Source of the DNA: Sphingobacteriales bacterium
GTDB taxonomy: Bacteria; Bacteroidota; Bacteroidia; Chitinophagales; Chitinophagaceae
NCBI GenBank assembly: GCA_016200915.1
Contig: JACQDV010000023.1
Coordinates: 1-64,000 of the forward strand
Direction of reading: 5' to 3'
Length of the DNA stretch: 64,000 bases
The notes beneath the pieces were generated by a model. It was not told the origin of the DNA. It was given only the letters and a program-made list of their open reading frames with translations, and did not search any database. Positions 26,413 through 35,723 of this stretch are shown one piece after another. The position numbers and the translations under genes are program-made. How positions within the stretch are numbered: the first letter of the stretch is position 1; each line of letters begins with the position of its first letter.

Positions 26413-26524
26413 AATTAAAAAACTGAATTAATACTGTTTGATAAAGAGGAATTAGTAATTTGGGATTTAGAAGTGATGGTTGAAATTAAAAATTTGTGTA
26501 CGTAAGCTATCAGCGGATGTATTC

Positions 26525-26555
26525 AACCACAAACTACAAACCATAAACCACAAAC
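26525..26555 (-). repeat. GTTTGTGG-type low-complexity repeat, copy 1
   Basis: AACCACAAACTACAAACC and onward to 26555; on the minus strand this reads as degenerate GTTTGTGGTTTATGG units. Related tracts are at 39466-39498, 46635-46666 and 53637-53669, always between genes. Confidence 0.6.
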
Positions 26556-26562
26556 TTCTTTT

Positions 26563-27024
26563 ATGGAACTTTCCATTAATATACCTGCCTTGCTGTTTCC
26601 CGGAATTACTTTACTGATGCTGGCTTATACCAACCGTTTTTTGGCGTTGGCTTCACTCATCCGCAAATTGCATGAGCAATACTTTAAACATCACGATAAA
26701 CAAAATATCATTAATCAAATCCGTAATCTTCGCTTACGATTGCATCTGATCCGTTACATGCAGGCTTTTGGGGTGTTAAGTTTTTTGTTATGCATGATTT
26801 GCATGTATCTCATCTTCCGCGGATATGATAATGGAGCTCATTATATTTTTGCCGCCAGTATCATTAGCTTAATTATATCATTGGTTATTTCATTGATAGA
26901 AATACTCAAAAGCACTTATGCACTTGAACTGGAGTTAAGTGATGTGGAAGAAATTGCCCAGAGCAATGTATTTAAAGAACTTTGGAAGAAAGAAGATGAC
27001 GAAGAAGAGGAGCAACGGCTTTAA
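26563..27024 (+). CDS. DUF2721 family membrane protein
   Basis: 153-aa inner membrane protein. Three hydrophobic segments (about 8-30, 69-88, 97-120) and the conserved LIRKLHEQY and RLRLHLIRYMQAF stretches match DUF2721. The C-terminus is acidic. Function is unknown for the family. Its TAA stop overlaps the stop of the convergent DUF983 gene within a shared TTAA. Confidence 0.85.
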   Translation: MELSINIPALLFPGITLLMLAYTNRFLALASLIRKLHEQYFKHHDKQNIINQIRNLRLRLHLIRYMQAFGVLSFLLCMICMYLIFRGYDNGAHYIFAASIISLIISLVISLIEILKSTYALELELSDVEEIAQSNVFKELWKKEDDEEEEQRL

Positions 27025-27455
27025 TGATGAAAGTCCTGTCTTGCTTCACTCTTATCATAATCATCACTATACCGTACAAAGAAATACAGGTACATCGTCC
27101 GGCTGAACCTCATGAGCCATGGTTGAATAAGTATTAAGAAGACAGAGTTAATTCCCAGCCACCACAAAATAGAGTTGTCCATAAAGGTTACATGAAACAA
27201 AACAACAGAAGCAATAAATGTTGCTACGGAAATAGCAACGGTTAATGCATAGCTTACATAGCCGGTGCCGTACCAAAAACCAACTTCAGGTTCCATTTTT
27301 TGTCCGCATACCGGGCAGTCCTCTGGCATATCCAGTGTATGTTTTAAATTATAAGCACTATGATCATTGAACATACTTCCTCTTCTGCAGCGGGGACATT
27401 TAAGGGTGAGCATACTCCACAGGTAATTCGGTCTTGGTTTCTTGCTGTTTGCCAT
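27021..27455 (-). CDS. DUF983 family membrane protein
   Basis: 144-aa protein with two CxxC zinc-knuckle pairs (CPRCRRGSMF at ~20-29 and CPVCGQKM near 46) and two C-terminal transmembrane segments, as in DUF983. The motif GFWYGTGYVSYA is the family hallmark. Function is unknown. A strong -7 element lies just upstream. Confidence 0.88.
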   Translation of the reverse strand: MANSKKPRPNYLWSMLTLKCPRCRRGSMFNDHSAYNLKHTLDMPEDCPVCGQKMEPEVGFWYGTGYVSYALTVAISVATFIASVVLFHVTFMDNSILWWLGINSVFLILIQPWLMRFSRTMYLYFFVRYSDDYDKSEARQDFHH

Positions 27456-27471
27456 TTATTTGATTTGGCCG

Positions 27472-27479
27472 CAAAGATA
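27472..27479 (-). promoter_or_regulatory. -7 promoter element of the DUF983 gene
   Basis: On the minus strand TATCTTTG, a perfect TAnnTTTG match, 16 bp upstream of the ATG. Confidence 0.55.
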
Positions 27480-27576
27480 AGCGTATGTATGGTGTACAAA
27501 AATTATACATCATAAACACAATATTCATTTATGCATCTGATATCTTACCCATTTTGAAGGTAGTGCTTCTCTGTCG

Positions 27577-28161
27577 TTATTGGAAAAGCTTCAAAGTTTT
27601 TCTGTCTCTTTCAATATGTTCTCCCATTAAATTTGAAATGTCAACTACTGCACCATGCTCAATGAAAACTTCATAAAATTTCAAATAATTGTCACCCCAA
27701 TAAACCATAGCACAAGCCATTGGAGCCCCTTTACCAACATCCTGTCCGTTTTCAAGAAAGCGAAGCCTGGTGTCATACAAAAAACAGATTGCTCTTGCTT
27801 TAGTAAATACATATTTTTTCCAATGACCAGTATTTGCTGCAACCGGCACAAGTGCTAAAACTTCTGAACCGTATTCGTCATAGGCATGAGCACACCTTGC
27901 TAACCAATTTTTAATTGTTGTTCCCATTTCTTTGTCAATGCCATAAGGAGGATTAACGAAAATGGTAGGATAATTCCATGTTTCTTTTAAGCCGTCATGC
28001 TTAGGTAGCCGATATTCTACTTCGGCATTAACTATTGAATATTCATTTGAACATGGGTCAAGATGAATTTTGCCTCTTAAAACCTTCTTTACAGCTTTTA
28101 CATATTTGTGAGGTGTGCCCCAACTTTGACTTAGCGTATTGATATTTCTTCCTGCACTCAT
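27577..28161 (-). CDS. Phage-type DNA N6-adenine methyltransferase (Dam family)
   Basis: 194-aa methylase of the small phage Dam type. SWGTPHKYVKAV near the N-terminus, LDPCSN (34-39), and catalytic NPPYG (70-74) are the characteristic motifs. It overlaps by 4 bp (ATGA) the upstream gene, a putative restriction nuclease, so the two form a restriction-modification cassette rather than a prophage remnant; no other phage gene is nearby. The recognition site is unknown. Confidence 0.85.
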   Translation of the reverse strand: MSAGRNINTLSQSWGTPHKYVKAVKKVLRGKIHLDPCSNEYSIVNAEVEYRLPKHDGLKETWNYPTIFVNPPYGIDKEMGTTIKNWLARCAHAYDEYGSEVLALVPVAANTGHWKKYVFTKARAICFLYDTRLRFLENGQDVGKGAPMACAMVYWGDNYLKFYEVFIEHGAVVDISNLMGEHIERDRKTLKLFQ

Positions 28162-29342
28162 ACTAATATTTCTTTCCAGTTTTTCTTATTAAGTTCTGAA
28201 AGTTCGTCTTTTAAAGTTACTAATTCCTTGCCTTTCGGAGAAATCACTTTAAACCAGCCTTCAATGGCTGTAATGTTCTTACTAAAGAAGTCAAGCAAAA
28301 TGCGGTCTGCGTCTAAATTCATTTGAACTTTTGTAAACTGATTTTTCTTTTTGTCTTGTGTGTAGCTTGATAGAAATGCCTGCTTTACTGGCTCAAACTC
28401 TTCTGATGGATTGAGGAGTAATGATTCAATGAATTTAGAAAGCCCCTCATCCGTAAGAAATAGTAACCAGTCATAAGATTGAGCCAAAACCATTAGTTCC
28501 TTTTGAAAATTCTCATCGCTGAAATCAAAAGCTCCTTCTTTATTTTTCTTTATCCAATTTCCATGATTACTAACAACACCAACGGTTAATATAAACCTTC
28601 TTAGTAATTCAGGTTCGTTTGAATAAACTACATCTTCCATTAGTTCAATGTACGGTTTAATCAAAGGTGTATTATCACTTTTATAAATAATGCCATACAA
28701 CTCGCCAGATTCGTTTCTTATTTTCTGTAAGGAAGATGCTGTCCTTGCAACATAAGCTCCTTGTTTTGCTTTTTCAATTGTTTGGGGCCCTTTGCTCATG
28801 CCTTCTTCCACTCCAACTCTTTTACATTCAAAAATTGCATACGCTTTTGGCATTTGCTCATAAATATGTAATTCGATTTGATCATTGTCATGTTTGTTTT
28901 CTTTAATGCTGCAAAGAAGATATAAATTGTCAGACTTCGTCATTGTATAAGCATTACGCAGAACACCTTCTTTGCTTAGCAATCCGGAAACGAATTTGTT
29001 TTTGTAACCAGAAATGTCAAAAACTTGTTCTTTTTCAAGAGCTTTTTTGATAACATTAGCCGTGATAGTCCTACTGCTTTTATCAATTTTCAATATGTGC
29101 TCTCGTATTACCGGATGAAGTGAAAATTCTACATTGTGAGTTATTGCCGGGTTTCCATATTCTTCCAGTCCTCTTTCAATTGAAGTTTGGTGATTAAATC
29201 CCCATGTTTTTAATAAGTAGTAGGTTATGATTTCTATAAAAGTTCCTAATGCTCTGCCTGCGGCTTTTTTGGGGTCTTTTGTATGACTGAAGATTTCGTC
29301 TGCTAATACTTTTTGAAGTTTGTCGATCGATTCGTATGCCAT
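28158..29342 (-). CDS. Putative type II restriction endonuclease
   Basis: 394-aa protein of a family I do not recognise. A PD-(D/E)xK-like core is suggested by the helix GTFIEIITYYLLKTWGF (Glu37) and the hydrophobic strand AYAIFECKRV with Glu172-x-Lys174. The C-terminal 200 residues are helical, with ILTVGVVSNHGNWI and SYDWLLFLTDEGL. Overlapping the Dam-type methylase by 4 bp supports the role of cognate nuclease. Codon use and AT content look slightly different from housekeeping neighbours, as for the other cassette. Alternatives are a DNA-binding or regulatory partner of the methylase. Confidence 0.65.
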   Translation of the reverse strand: MAYESIDKLQKVLADEIFSHTKDPKKAAGRALGTFIEIITYYLLKTWGFNHQTSIERGLEEYGNPAITHNVEFSLHPVIREHILKIDKSSRTITANVIKKALEKEQVFDISGYKNKFVSGLLSKEGVLRNAYTMTKSDNLYLLCSIKENKHDNDQIELHIYEQMPKAYAIFECKRVGVEEGMSKGPQTIEKAKQGAYVARTASSLQKIRNESGELYGIIYKSDNTPLIKPYIELMEDVVYSNEPELLRRFILTVGVVSNHGNWIKKNKEGAFDFSDENFQKELMVLAQSYDWLLFLTDEGLSKFIESLLLNPSEEFEPVKQAFLSSYTQDKKKNQFTKVQMNLDADRILLDFFSKNITAIEGWFKVISPKGKELVTLKDELSELNKKNWKEILV

Positions 29343-29423
29343 TGAAATTATTTGGTTTGGTAAAGATAGCTTTTTTGAGTTTTAGGGTGTGTCCAATAAC
29401 ATTACCACCAACATCATACCTCA

Positions 29424-31265
29424 TTACGCTACCTGCATCTTCTTCCGTTCACCAATTTGCTGACGCCACATCGCATAATACAATCCTTTTTCAGCCAATA
29501 AACTTTCATGATTGCCTGTTTCAACCACTTCACCCTGTTCCAATACATAAATACGATTGGCATGCATGATGGTTGATAAACGATGGGCAATTAAAATAGT
29601 GATTTGATTTTGCTGCGATGAAACTTCACGGATGGTAGTGGTTATTTCTTCTTCAGTTAATGAATCCAGTGCTGAAGTAGCTTCATCAAATATCAACAAC
29701 TTGGGTTTGCGTAATAAAGCTCTCGCAATAGACAAGCGTTGTTTTTCACCGCCACTCAATTTCAATCCTCCTTCACCAATCATCGTATCCAACCCTTTCT
29801 CAGCTCTTGACAATAAATTATTGCAGGAAGCCTTATCCAACACATCTCTCAGGTCATCTTCTGTAGCATCGGGATTTACGAACATCAAATTCTCTTTTAT
29901 TGTTCCTGCAAATAATTGTGTATCCTGTGTTACAAAACCGATCTGGTTACGCAGGTCATTAAAATTAATTTCGTTTTCATCTAACTGGTTGTATAAGATT
30001 TTTCCTTCCTGTGGACGGTACAAACCCACTAACAGTTTCATCAATGTTGATTTTCCTGAACCAGATGGTCCTACAAAGGCAATGGTTTCTCCCGACTTAA
30101 CATCAAAGCTGATTCCGTCAATTGCTTTTTGATTGGCTGTTTGATGTTTAAAAGCAACTTTATCAAAACGAAGTGTTTCAATATTTCCCAGGTGTTTTGG
30201 TTGGGCAGCTTCAGGCTCGGGAGCCTTTTGCATTAAATTATGAAAGTTGTTTAATGATGCTTCAGCTTCCCTGTAAACAATAATAATATTGCCAATTTCC
30301 TGTAGTGGCCCAAAAATGAAGAAAGAATAAAACATTAGTGTCATTAGCTGACCGGGTGTAATGTTTTGTTTAAACACCAGCCAAAGCAGCATAAAAATGA
30401 TGACCTGTCTTAAAGCATTTACAAATGTTCCCTGTATAAAACTTAATGTGCGGATGCTTTTTACTTTCTTTAATTCAAGTCCGAGAATTTTATAAGTATT
30501 GTTGTTTAACCGGTTAATTTCCTGGTGTGTTAATCCAAGACTTTTTACTAATTCAATATTTCTTAAACTTTCAGTAGTGCTACCGGCCAGTGCAGTAGTT
30601 TCCTTCACAATTTTTTTCTGTATCGTTTTTATTTTCTTGCTGAGCACACCCGTTAATAATGTCAATAATAAAATGCCTCCAAAATAAACAGGCATAATAG
30701 ACCAATGCAGAGAGAAAGAATACACAGATACAAAAATGACACCTACTAACAATCCGAAAAGTACATTGATAAATGAGATAATGAATTTTTCTGTATCAGT
30801 TCGGACTTTAGTTAAGATTGATAATGTTTCACCGCTTCGCTGGTCTTCAAACTCCTGATATGGTAAACGCATAGAATGCTTTAATCCATCTGTAAAAATT
30901 CTTGCTCCGAATTTCTGAACGATCACATTGCCAAAATAATCCTGGAATGCTTTGGCAATTCTTGATACCATTGCTACACCAACGAGAATACCAACAAAAC
31001 CCAGCACACCCCATATAAATTCAGACGCACTTCTTGTTCCACCGGAAGGAACAAAAACTTTTTGTTTCACTACTTTTCCTAAAGCACCAATGGTTTCTTT
31101 CAGTTGATAATCGCCTTTTTCAAATGGGTGGGTTGCATACATATCAAACATCTTCCCAAAGAAAAATGGATCAAGCATAGAAAACACCTGGTTGATCGCA
31201 GCCAGTACCAACGCCAGTATCACTAACCATTTATATGGCTTAATATAAGTGAGCAGAATTTTCAT
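29424..31265 (-). CDS. ABC exporter, fused permease-ATPase
   Basis: MsbA-like half-transporter of 613 aa that would work as a homodimer in the inner membrane. Six transmembrane helices fill residues ~15-330, with an extra periplasmic segment near 40-75. The nucleotide-binding domain shows Walker A GPSGSGKST (near 403), the Q-loop in VTQDTQLF, signature LSGGEKQRL, Walker B LLIFDEATSALD and switch IAHRLST. Exported substrate unknown: lipid, peptide or drug. Transcribed alone, divergent from the purine operon. Confidence 0.92.
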   Translation of the reverse strand: MKILLTYIKPYKWLVILALVLAAINQVFSMLDPFFFGKMFDMYATHPFEKGDYQLKETIGALGKVVKQKVFVPSGGTRSASEFIWGVLGFVGILVGVAMVSRIAKAFQDYFGNVIVQKFGARIFTDGLKHSMRLPYQEFEDQRSGETLSILTKVRTDTEKFIISFINVLFGLLVGVIFVSVYSFSLHWSIMPVYFGGILLLTLLTGVLSKKIKTIQKKIVKETTALAGSTTESLRNIELVKSLGLTHQEINRLNNNTYKILGLELKKVKSIRTLSFIQGTFVNALRQVIIFMLLWLVFKQNITPGQLMTLMFYSFFIFGPLQEIGNIIIVYREAEASLNNFHNLMQKAPEPEAAQPKHLGNIETLRFDKVAFKHQTANQKAIDGISFDVKSGETIAFVGPSGSGKSTLMKLLVGLYRPQEGKILYNQLDENEINFNDLRNQIGFVTQDTQLFAGTIKENLMFVNPDATEDDLRDVLDKASCNNLLSRAEKGLDTMIGEGGLKLSGGEKQRLSIARALLRKPKLLIFDEATSALDSLTEEEITTTIREVSSQQNQITILIAHRLSTIMHANRIYVLEQGEVVETGNHESLLAEKGLYYAMWRQQIGERKKMQVA

Positions 31266-31344
31266 AAATCTATAGTTGAAATGTTTCTTTCAGCAAAAAC
31301 AATACAAGTTCGGTAAAACTGACAAGATTACGTGTTGTGACATT

Positions 31345-31364
31345 AAAGGCAGAAAAATGCCTTT
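31345..31364. promoter_or_regulatory. Inverted repeat upstream of the purine operon promoter
   Basis: AAAGGCA-GAAAAA-TGCCTTT: 7-bp perfect arms, with GACA and TGTC continuing the pairing outside an internal loop. It ends 8 bp before the -33 element, so it could be an operator for a purine- or nitrogen-responsive regulator. The ABC transporter gene reads away on the other strand, so it is not a terminator of either flanking gene. Confidence 0.4.
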
Positions 31365-31371
31365 CAGTGTC

Positions 31372-31400
31372 TTGTTATAAATACAGATAATGTATCTTTA
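31372..31400 (+). promoter_or_regulatory. Promoter of the purine degradation operon
   Basis: TTG (31372-31374), 18-bp spacer, TATCTTTA (31393-31400): seven of eight positions of TAnnTTTG context with the expected spacing. The start ATG of the deaminase follows after a 54-bp leader. Confidence 0.55.
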
Positions 31401-31454
31401 ATAGTTGACTCTTTTCAGTTTTTGTCAGAGCTTTTTTTAAAGGACCAACCATAC

Positions 31455-31931
31455 ATGAACGATTTGAACAAACAATTTATGCAGGAAGCCATCCGTCTTT
31501 CTGTTGCTAATGTGCAGGAGAACAAAGGCGGCCCTTTTGGTGCCGTGGTGGTAAAAGATGGAAGGATCATTGCCCGTGGCGCCAATTGCGTAACATCCCA
31601 TAATGACCCTACTGCTCATGCTGAAGTAGTAGCTATCCGTAAAGCCTGTAAACTGTTGAATACATTTCAGCTTACCGGTTGTGAAATTTATGCCAGTTGC
31701 GAACCTTGTCCTATGTGTCTCGCAGCTATCTACTGGGCCAGACCGGATAAATTATATTATGCCAACAGTAAGGAAGATGCAGCAGCCATAGAGTTTGATG
31801 ATAATTTTATTTACGAAGAAATAGCTAAGCCGGTTAAAGAAAGAAAATTATTTACCCAACAAATCATGCGGGATGAAGCATTGGAAGCTTTTGAAAAATG
31901 GAAAACCAGTGTAAACAAAATTGAGTATTGA
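31455..31931 (+). CDS. guaD: Nucleoside/guanine deaminase
   Basis: Zinc deaminase of the cytidine/guanine deaminase fold (158 aa), expected to turn guanine into xanthine. Zinc ligands and the catalytic Glu are in AHAEVVA and CEPCPMCLAAIYW. I use ATG 31455 (MNDLNKQF); an 11-codon TTG extension is not family-like. First gene of the urate operon, and its stop overlaps the next start (TGATG), so it would supply substrate for xanthine dehydrogenase. A different deaminase specificity cannot be excluded. Confidence 0.85.
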   Translation: MNDLNKQFMQEAIRLSVANVQENKGGPFGAVVVKDGRIIARGANCVTSHNDPTAHAEVVAIRKACKLLNTFQLTGCEIYASCEPCPMCLAAIYWARPDKLYYANSKEDAAAIEFDDNFIYEEIAKPVKERKLFTQQIMRDEALEAFEKWKTSVNKIEY

Positions 31932-33340
31932 TGATTCAGTTTATATTAAATGAACAATTAATAAAAACACCATTACCGCCGGGCAGTACGGTGCTTGATT
32001 TTGTGCGTTATCAAAAACGATTGATGGGTACAAAGATTGGTTGCCGTGAAGGTGATTGTGGTGCCTGTACTCTATTGGTTGGAGATTTTGAAAATGATAA
32101 ACTTGTTTACCGCTCTATGACGAGTTGCCTGATGCCGCTCATTAATGCGCAGGGCAAACACATTGTTACGGTAGAAGGTATTAATATGAAAACACTTTCA
32201 CCTGTACAACAGGCGATGATGGATACCAATGGAACACAATGTGGTTTTTGTACAATTGGTTTTGTGATGAGTTTTACCGGTTTTGTTTTGCATGAAGAAA
32301 ATAAAGAGTATCAAAAAGCAGTAGAATGTGTGGATGGAAATATTTGCCGCTGCACCGGTTATAAATCTATTGAAAGAGCTGCAGCCGTTATTTCAGAAAA
32401 GGTAAATGATAAGCCTGCTGATTCAACGATTGACTGGTTAGTGAAAAACGAATTTATTCCTGCATACTTTACTGATATTAAAACAAGATTGCTGGCCTTA
32501 CAAAACAGTTTACAATCAAATGGCAGAGCAACGGATGGTTTAACTATTGGTGGCGGTACTGATTTGAATGTGCAGAAACATCAGATAGTAAAAAAATCAG
32601 CATTAAATAATGTATTTGATTCCAAATCACTGAAAGGAATTCGTATCGGGAATAATCAATGCATTATTGGTGCTTCGGTAACAGTTACTGAGTGTAGTGA
32701 ATCAAAATTGATGCAGGATATTTTTCCAAATCTTGATAAGCATATTAAATTAGTTTCCTCCACTCCCATTCGCAATATGGCTACACTGGCCGGAAATTTA
32801 GTGAATGCTTCACCTATTGGTGATATAACGGTTTTCCTGCTGGCACTGGATGCTGCTGTTGTGCTGAATAATAAAAATAGCAGCAGAACTATTAAGCTGA
32901 AAGATTTTTATAAAGGATATAAACAATTAGATAAAGCAGCAGACGAAATCATTACACAAATACTATTTGATGTACCATCGGCTAATGCTGTTTTTAATTT
33001 TGAAAAAGTTTGCAAACGAACTTATTTAGATATTGCTTCCGTAAACGCAGCCGGTTTGATTCAATTAGATGAAAAAGGAGATATTGAAGAACTGCATTTG
33101 TCGGCAGGTGGTGTTGCTCCTTATCCAAAATACTTATCCAACACTATTGCGTTCCTGAAAGGGAAGAAACCAACTTCATCTGTATTAAAAGAAGCCATAC
33201 AAGTGATGAATGATGAAATAACTCCCATTAGTGATGCAAGGGGAACAGCAGATTATAAGCGTCTTTTATTAAGACAATTATTCCTGGCTCATTTTGCCAA
33301 TATTGAAGAAACTGTATTGAACGATTTGCTTATTCACTAA
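31931..33340 (+). CDS. xdhA: Xanthine dehydrogenase small subunit (2Fe-2S and FAD)
   Basis: 469 aa. The N-terminal ferredoxin-like cluster ligands are in GCREGDCGACTLL, the second cluster in CGFCTIGF and CRCTGYKS, and the FAD-binding domain carries IGGGTDLNV (~215) and TLAGNLVNASPIGD (~290). With XdhB it oxidises hypoxanthine and xanthine to urate in the cytoplasm. Translationally coupled to the deaminase through TGATG, and followed 15 bp later by xdhB, whose frame is the same as this one after the TAA. Confidence 0.95.
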   Translation: MIQFILNEQLIKTPLPPGSTVLDFVRYQKRLMGTKIGCREGDCGACTLLVGDFENDKLVYRSMTSCLMPLINAQGKHIVTVEGINMKTLSPVQQAMMDTNGTQCGFCTIGFVMSFTGFVLHEENKEYQKAVECVDGNICRCTGYKSIERAAAVISEKVNDKPADSTIDWLVKNEFIPAYFTDIKTRLLALQNSLQSNGRATDGLTIGGGTDLNVQKHQIVKKSALNNVFDSKSLKGIRIGNNQCIIGASVTVTECSESKLMQDIFPNLDKHIKLVSSTPIRNMATLAGNLVNASPIGDITVFLLALDAAVVLNNKNSSRTIKLKDFYKGYKQLDKAADEIITQILFDVPSANAVFNFEKVCKRTYLDIASVNAAGLIQLDEKGDIEELHLSAGGVAPYPKYLSNTIAFLKGKKPTSSVLKEAIQVMNDEITPISDARGTADYKRLLLRQLFLAHFANIEETVLNDLLIH

Positions 33341-33355
33341 ATCCGTTTTGAAAAA

Positions 33356-35659
33356 TTGATTACTGATAAAAAAATATCATCAACAACAAAACCCGCCACT
33401 TCTTTTGGTAATGTGGATACACCCAATCATGTTACGGGTAAATCTGTTTATGTAGATGATATTCCCGGAATGGAAGGCATGTTGTTCCTGAAAATTTTTG
33501 ATGCAACCATTGCTCATGGTAAAATAAAAAGCATTGATTACACTGAAGCAGCACAGGAAGAAGGTGTAGTGAAGATATTCTCATACAAGGATGTTCCCGG
33601 AGAAAACCAGATTGGCGGTATTATTCCTGATGAACCATTGCTGGCAGATACCGAAGTGCATTTCATGGGTCAACCAATTTTAATTGTAGCCGCAGAAAAC
33701 GAAGATGCAGCAGAAGAAGCATTGAAGAAAATCAAAATCGAATATGAACCATTACCGGTAATCACCAATCCAAGAGAAGCTTTTGCCAAAGGAAAATTAT
33801 TATCTCCTTCACGGAAATTTGTTTTGGGCAATAGTGAAGAAGCATTCAAACAATGCAAATACATTTTTGAAGGAATAACAGAAAGTAATGGACAGGAACA
33901 TTTGTATTTAGAAACGCAGGGAGCTTATGCTGTTCCCACTGAACATAACAGTGTAAAAGTTTATTCATCTACACAAGGACCAACAGCTGTGCAAAGAACG
34001 ACTGCAAGGGTGCTGGGTGTTGGGATGAATCAGGTGGAAGTAGATGTGACAAGATTGGGTGGTGGTTTTGGTGGTAAAGAAGACCAGGCATCAACCTGGG
34101 CAGCAATGGCGGCAATGGTAGCATGGATAATGAAGCGTCCGGCAAAATGTGTATTGCATCGTATGGAAGATATGCGGATGACGGGCAAACGTAATCCATA
34201 CAGCAGCGATTTTAAAATTGGATTAGATGCCCATTACAATATTTTAGCGTACGAAGCCACCTTTCATCAAAATGGTGGTGCGGCTGCAGATTTATCTCCG
34301 GCAATTTTAGAAAGAACATTATTCCATTGCACCAACAGTTATTTTATTCCCAATGTAACAGCTACGGCACATTCCTGTAAAACAAATTTACCCCCTAATA
34401 CTGCGTTTCGAGGTTTTGGTGGTCCGCAGGGAATGTTTGTGATTGAAGCGGCAATTGATTATGCTGCTAAACAATTAGGAATAGAAGCAGCCATTATTCA
34501 GCGGAAGAATTTGGTGAAAGATGGAAGTGAATTTCCATACGGACAAATTGTAGAAAACAGTGAAGCTGCTAAATGCTGGGATGAAGTAACAGCTAAATAT
34601 GATATAAAAAAATTGAGAGCAGAGATTGATGCATTCAATCGGCAAAATAAATTTTTTAAGAAAGGACTTTCCTTAATGCCGGTTTGTTTTGGTATTTCTT
34701 TTACCAATACGATGATGAACAATGCCCGTGCATTAGTGCATGTATATTCAGATGGGAGTGTAGGTGTGAGTACCGGTGCAGTCGAAATGGGACAGGGAGT
34801 GAATTCAAAGATGATACAGGTAGCTGCGAGAGCATTGGGTATTCATGTTGATAAAATAAAATTAGAAAGTACCAATACTTCGAGAGTAGCAAATACTTCT
34901 CCTTCTGCGGCCAGTGCGACTGCCGACCTCAATGGTAAAGCTGTATTAGATGCCTGTATTCAAATCAATGAACGCTTACATGCATTTATAAAAACGTTGA
35001 GTGGAAATAAGAATGATAAAGTGGAGATAAAGGATGAAATTGTTTATATCAACAATCAACCATCTGAATACAACTGGAAACAAATTATACAGCAGGCTTT
35101 CTTTAAACGAATTAACCTGAGTGCAAAAGGTCATTATGCTACACCGGTGATCCATTATGATAAAATAAAAGAAAAAGGTCATCCATTTGCTTATCATGTT
35201 TATGGTACAGCTATCACTATTGTAACGGTGGATTGTTTAAGAGGAACCTACGAACTGGATGCGGTGCATGTGGTGCATGATGCAGGGTTAAGTATCAATC
35301 CTTCTGTTGATTTGGGGCAATGTGAAGGTGGCATTGTACAAGGTATCGGCTGGATGACAATGGAAGAAGTAGTTTATAATGAGAATGGTAAGTTATTGTC
35401 AAACGCTTTATCAACTTATAAAATTCCCGACATCTATTCTGTTCCCAAACAATTAGATGTTCAGTTTTTAGAAACCAACAATGATAACCTCGCTGTATTA
35501 AAATCAAAAGCTGTAGGTGAACCACCATTGATGTATGGCATCGGTGCTTATTTTGCTGTTCGGAATGCAGTGCTGACATTTAATCCAACATCATCTATTA
35601 CTTACAACGCACCTATTACACCTGAAAAAGTTTTAATGGGTTTATACAGCAAATCCTAA
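33356..35659 (+). CDS. xdhB: Xanthine dehydrogenase molybdopterin subunit
   Basis: 767-aa molybdenum subunit. Residues that match the known active site are present: Glu in GGGFGGKEDQ, Arg in AFRGFGGPQG, and the catalytic base Glu in VGEPPLMYG near the C-terminus; MGQGVNSKM is also typical. No ATG is available before the conserved region, so TTG at 33356 is taken as the start. Needs XdhC, encoded at the end of the operon, for sulfurated cofactor insertion. Confidence 0.95.
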   Translation: MITDKKISSTTKPATSFGNVDTPNHVTGKSVYVDDIPGMEGMLFLKIFDATIAHGKIKSIDYTEAAQEEGVVKIFSYKDVPGENQIGGIIPDEPLLADTEVHFMGQPILIVAAENEDAAEEALKKIKIEYEPLPVITNPREAFAKGKLLSPSRKFVLGNSEEAFKQCKYIFEGITESNGQEHLYLETQGAYAVPTEHNSVKVYSSTQGPTAVQRTTARVLGVGMNQVEVDVTRLGGGFGGKEDQASTWAAMAAMVAWIMKRPAKCVLHRMEDMRMTGKRNPYSSDFKIGLDAHYNILAYEATFHQNGGAAADLSPAILERTLFHCTNSYFIPNVTATAHSCKTNLPPNTAFRGFGGPQGMFVIEAAIDYAAKQLGIEAAIIQRKNLVKDGSEFPYGQIVENSEAAKCWDEVTAKYDIKKLRAEIDAFNRQNKFFKKGLSLMPVCFGISFTNTMMNNARALVHVYSDGSVGVSTGAVEMGQGVNSKMIQVAARALGIHVDKIKLESTNTSRVANTSPSAASATADLNGKAVLDACIQINERLHAFIKTLSGNKNDKVEIKDEIVYINNQPSEYNWKQIIQQAFFKRINLSAKGHYATPVIHYDKIKEKGHPFAYHVYGTAITIVTVDCLRGTYELDAVHVVHDAGLSINPSVDLGQCEGGIVQGIGWMTMEEVVYNENGKLLSNALSTYKIPDIYSVPKQLDVQFLETNNDNLAVLKSKAVGEPPLMYGIGAYFAVRNAVLTFNPTSSITYNAPITPEKVLMGLYSKS

Positions 35660-35723
35660 ACCCTGACGGCGGTTGCAAACCCCGTCAGCGGTTTAACAAC
35701 GGTTTATTAAAAAGATAATTGAT

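Noticed and set aside
27577-29342. Prophage remnant
   Set aside because: Only the methylase is phage-like; no integrase, capsid, tail or lysis genes are nearby and the partner gene overlaps it as in restriction cassettes.
29632-30132. 166-codon plus-strand frame opposite the ABC exporter
   Set aside because: Antisense to the conserved ATPase domain; serine-rich composition is typical of a shadow frame.
31266-31454. Purine or xanthine riboswitch upstream of the deaminase
   Set aside because: The hairpin lies upstream of the predicted promoter, so it would not be in the mRNA leader, and no aptamer-like conserved core is visible.
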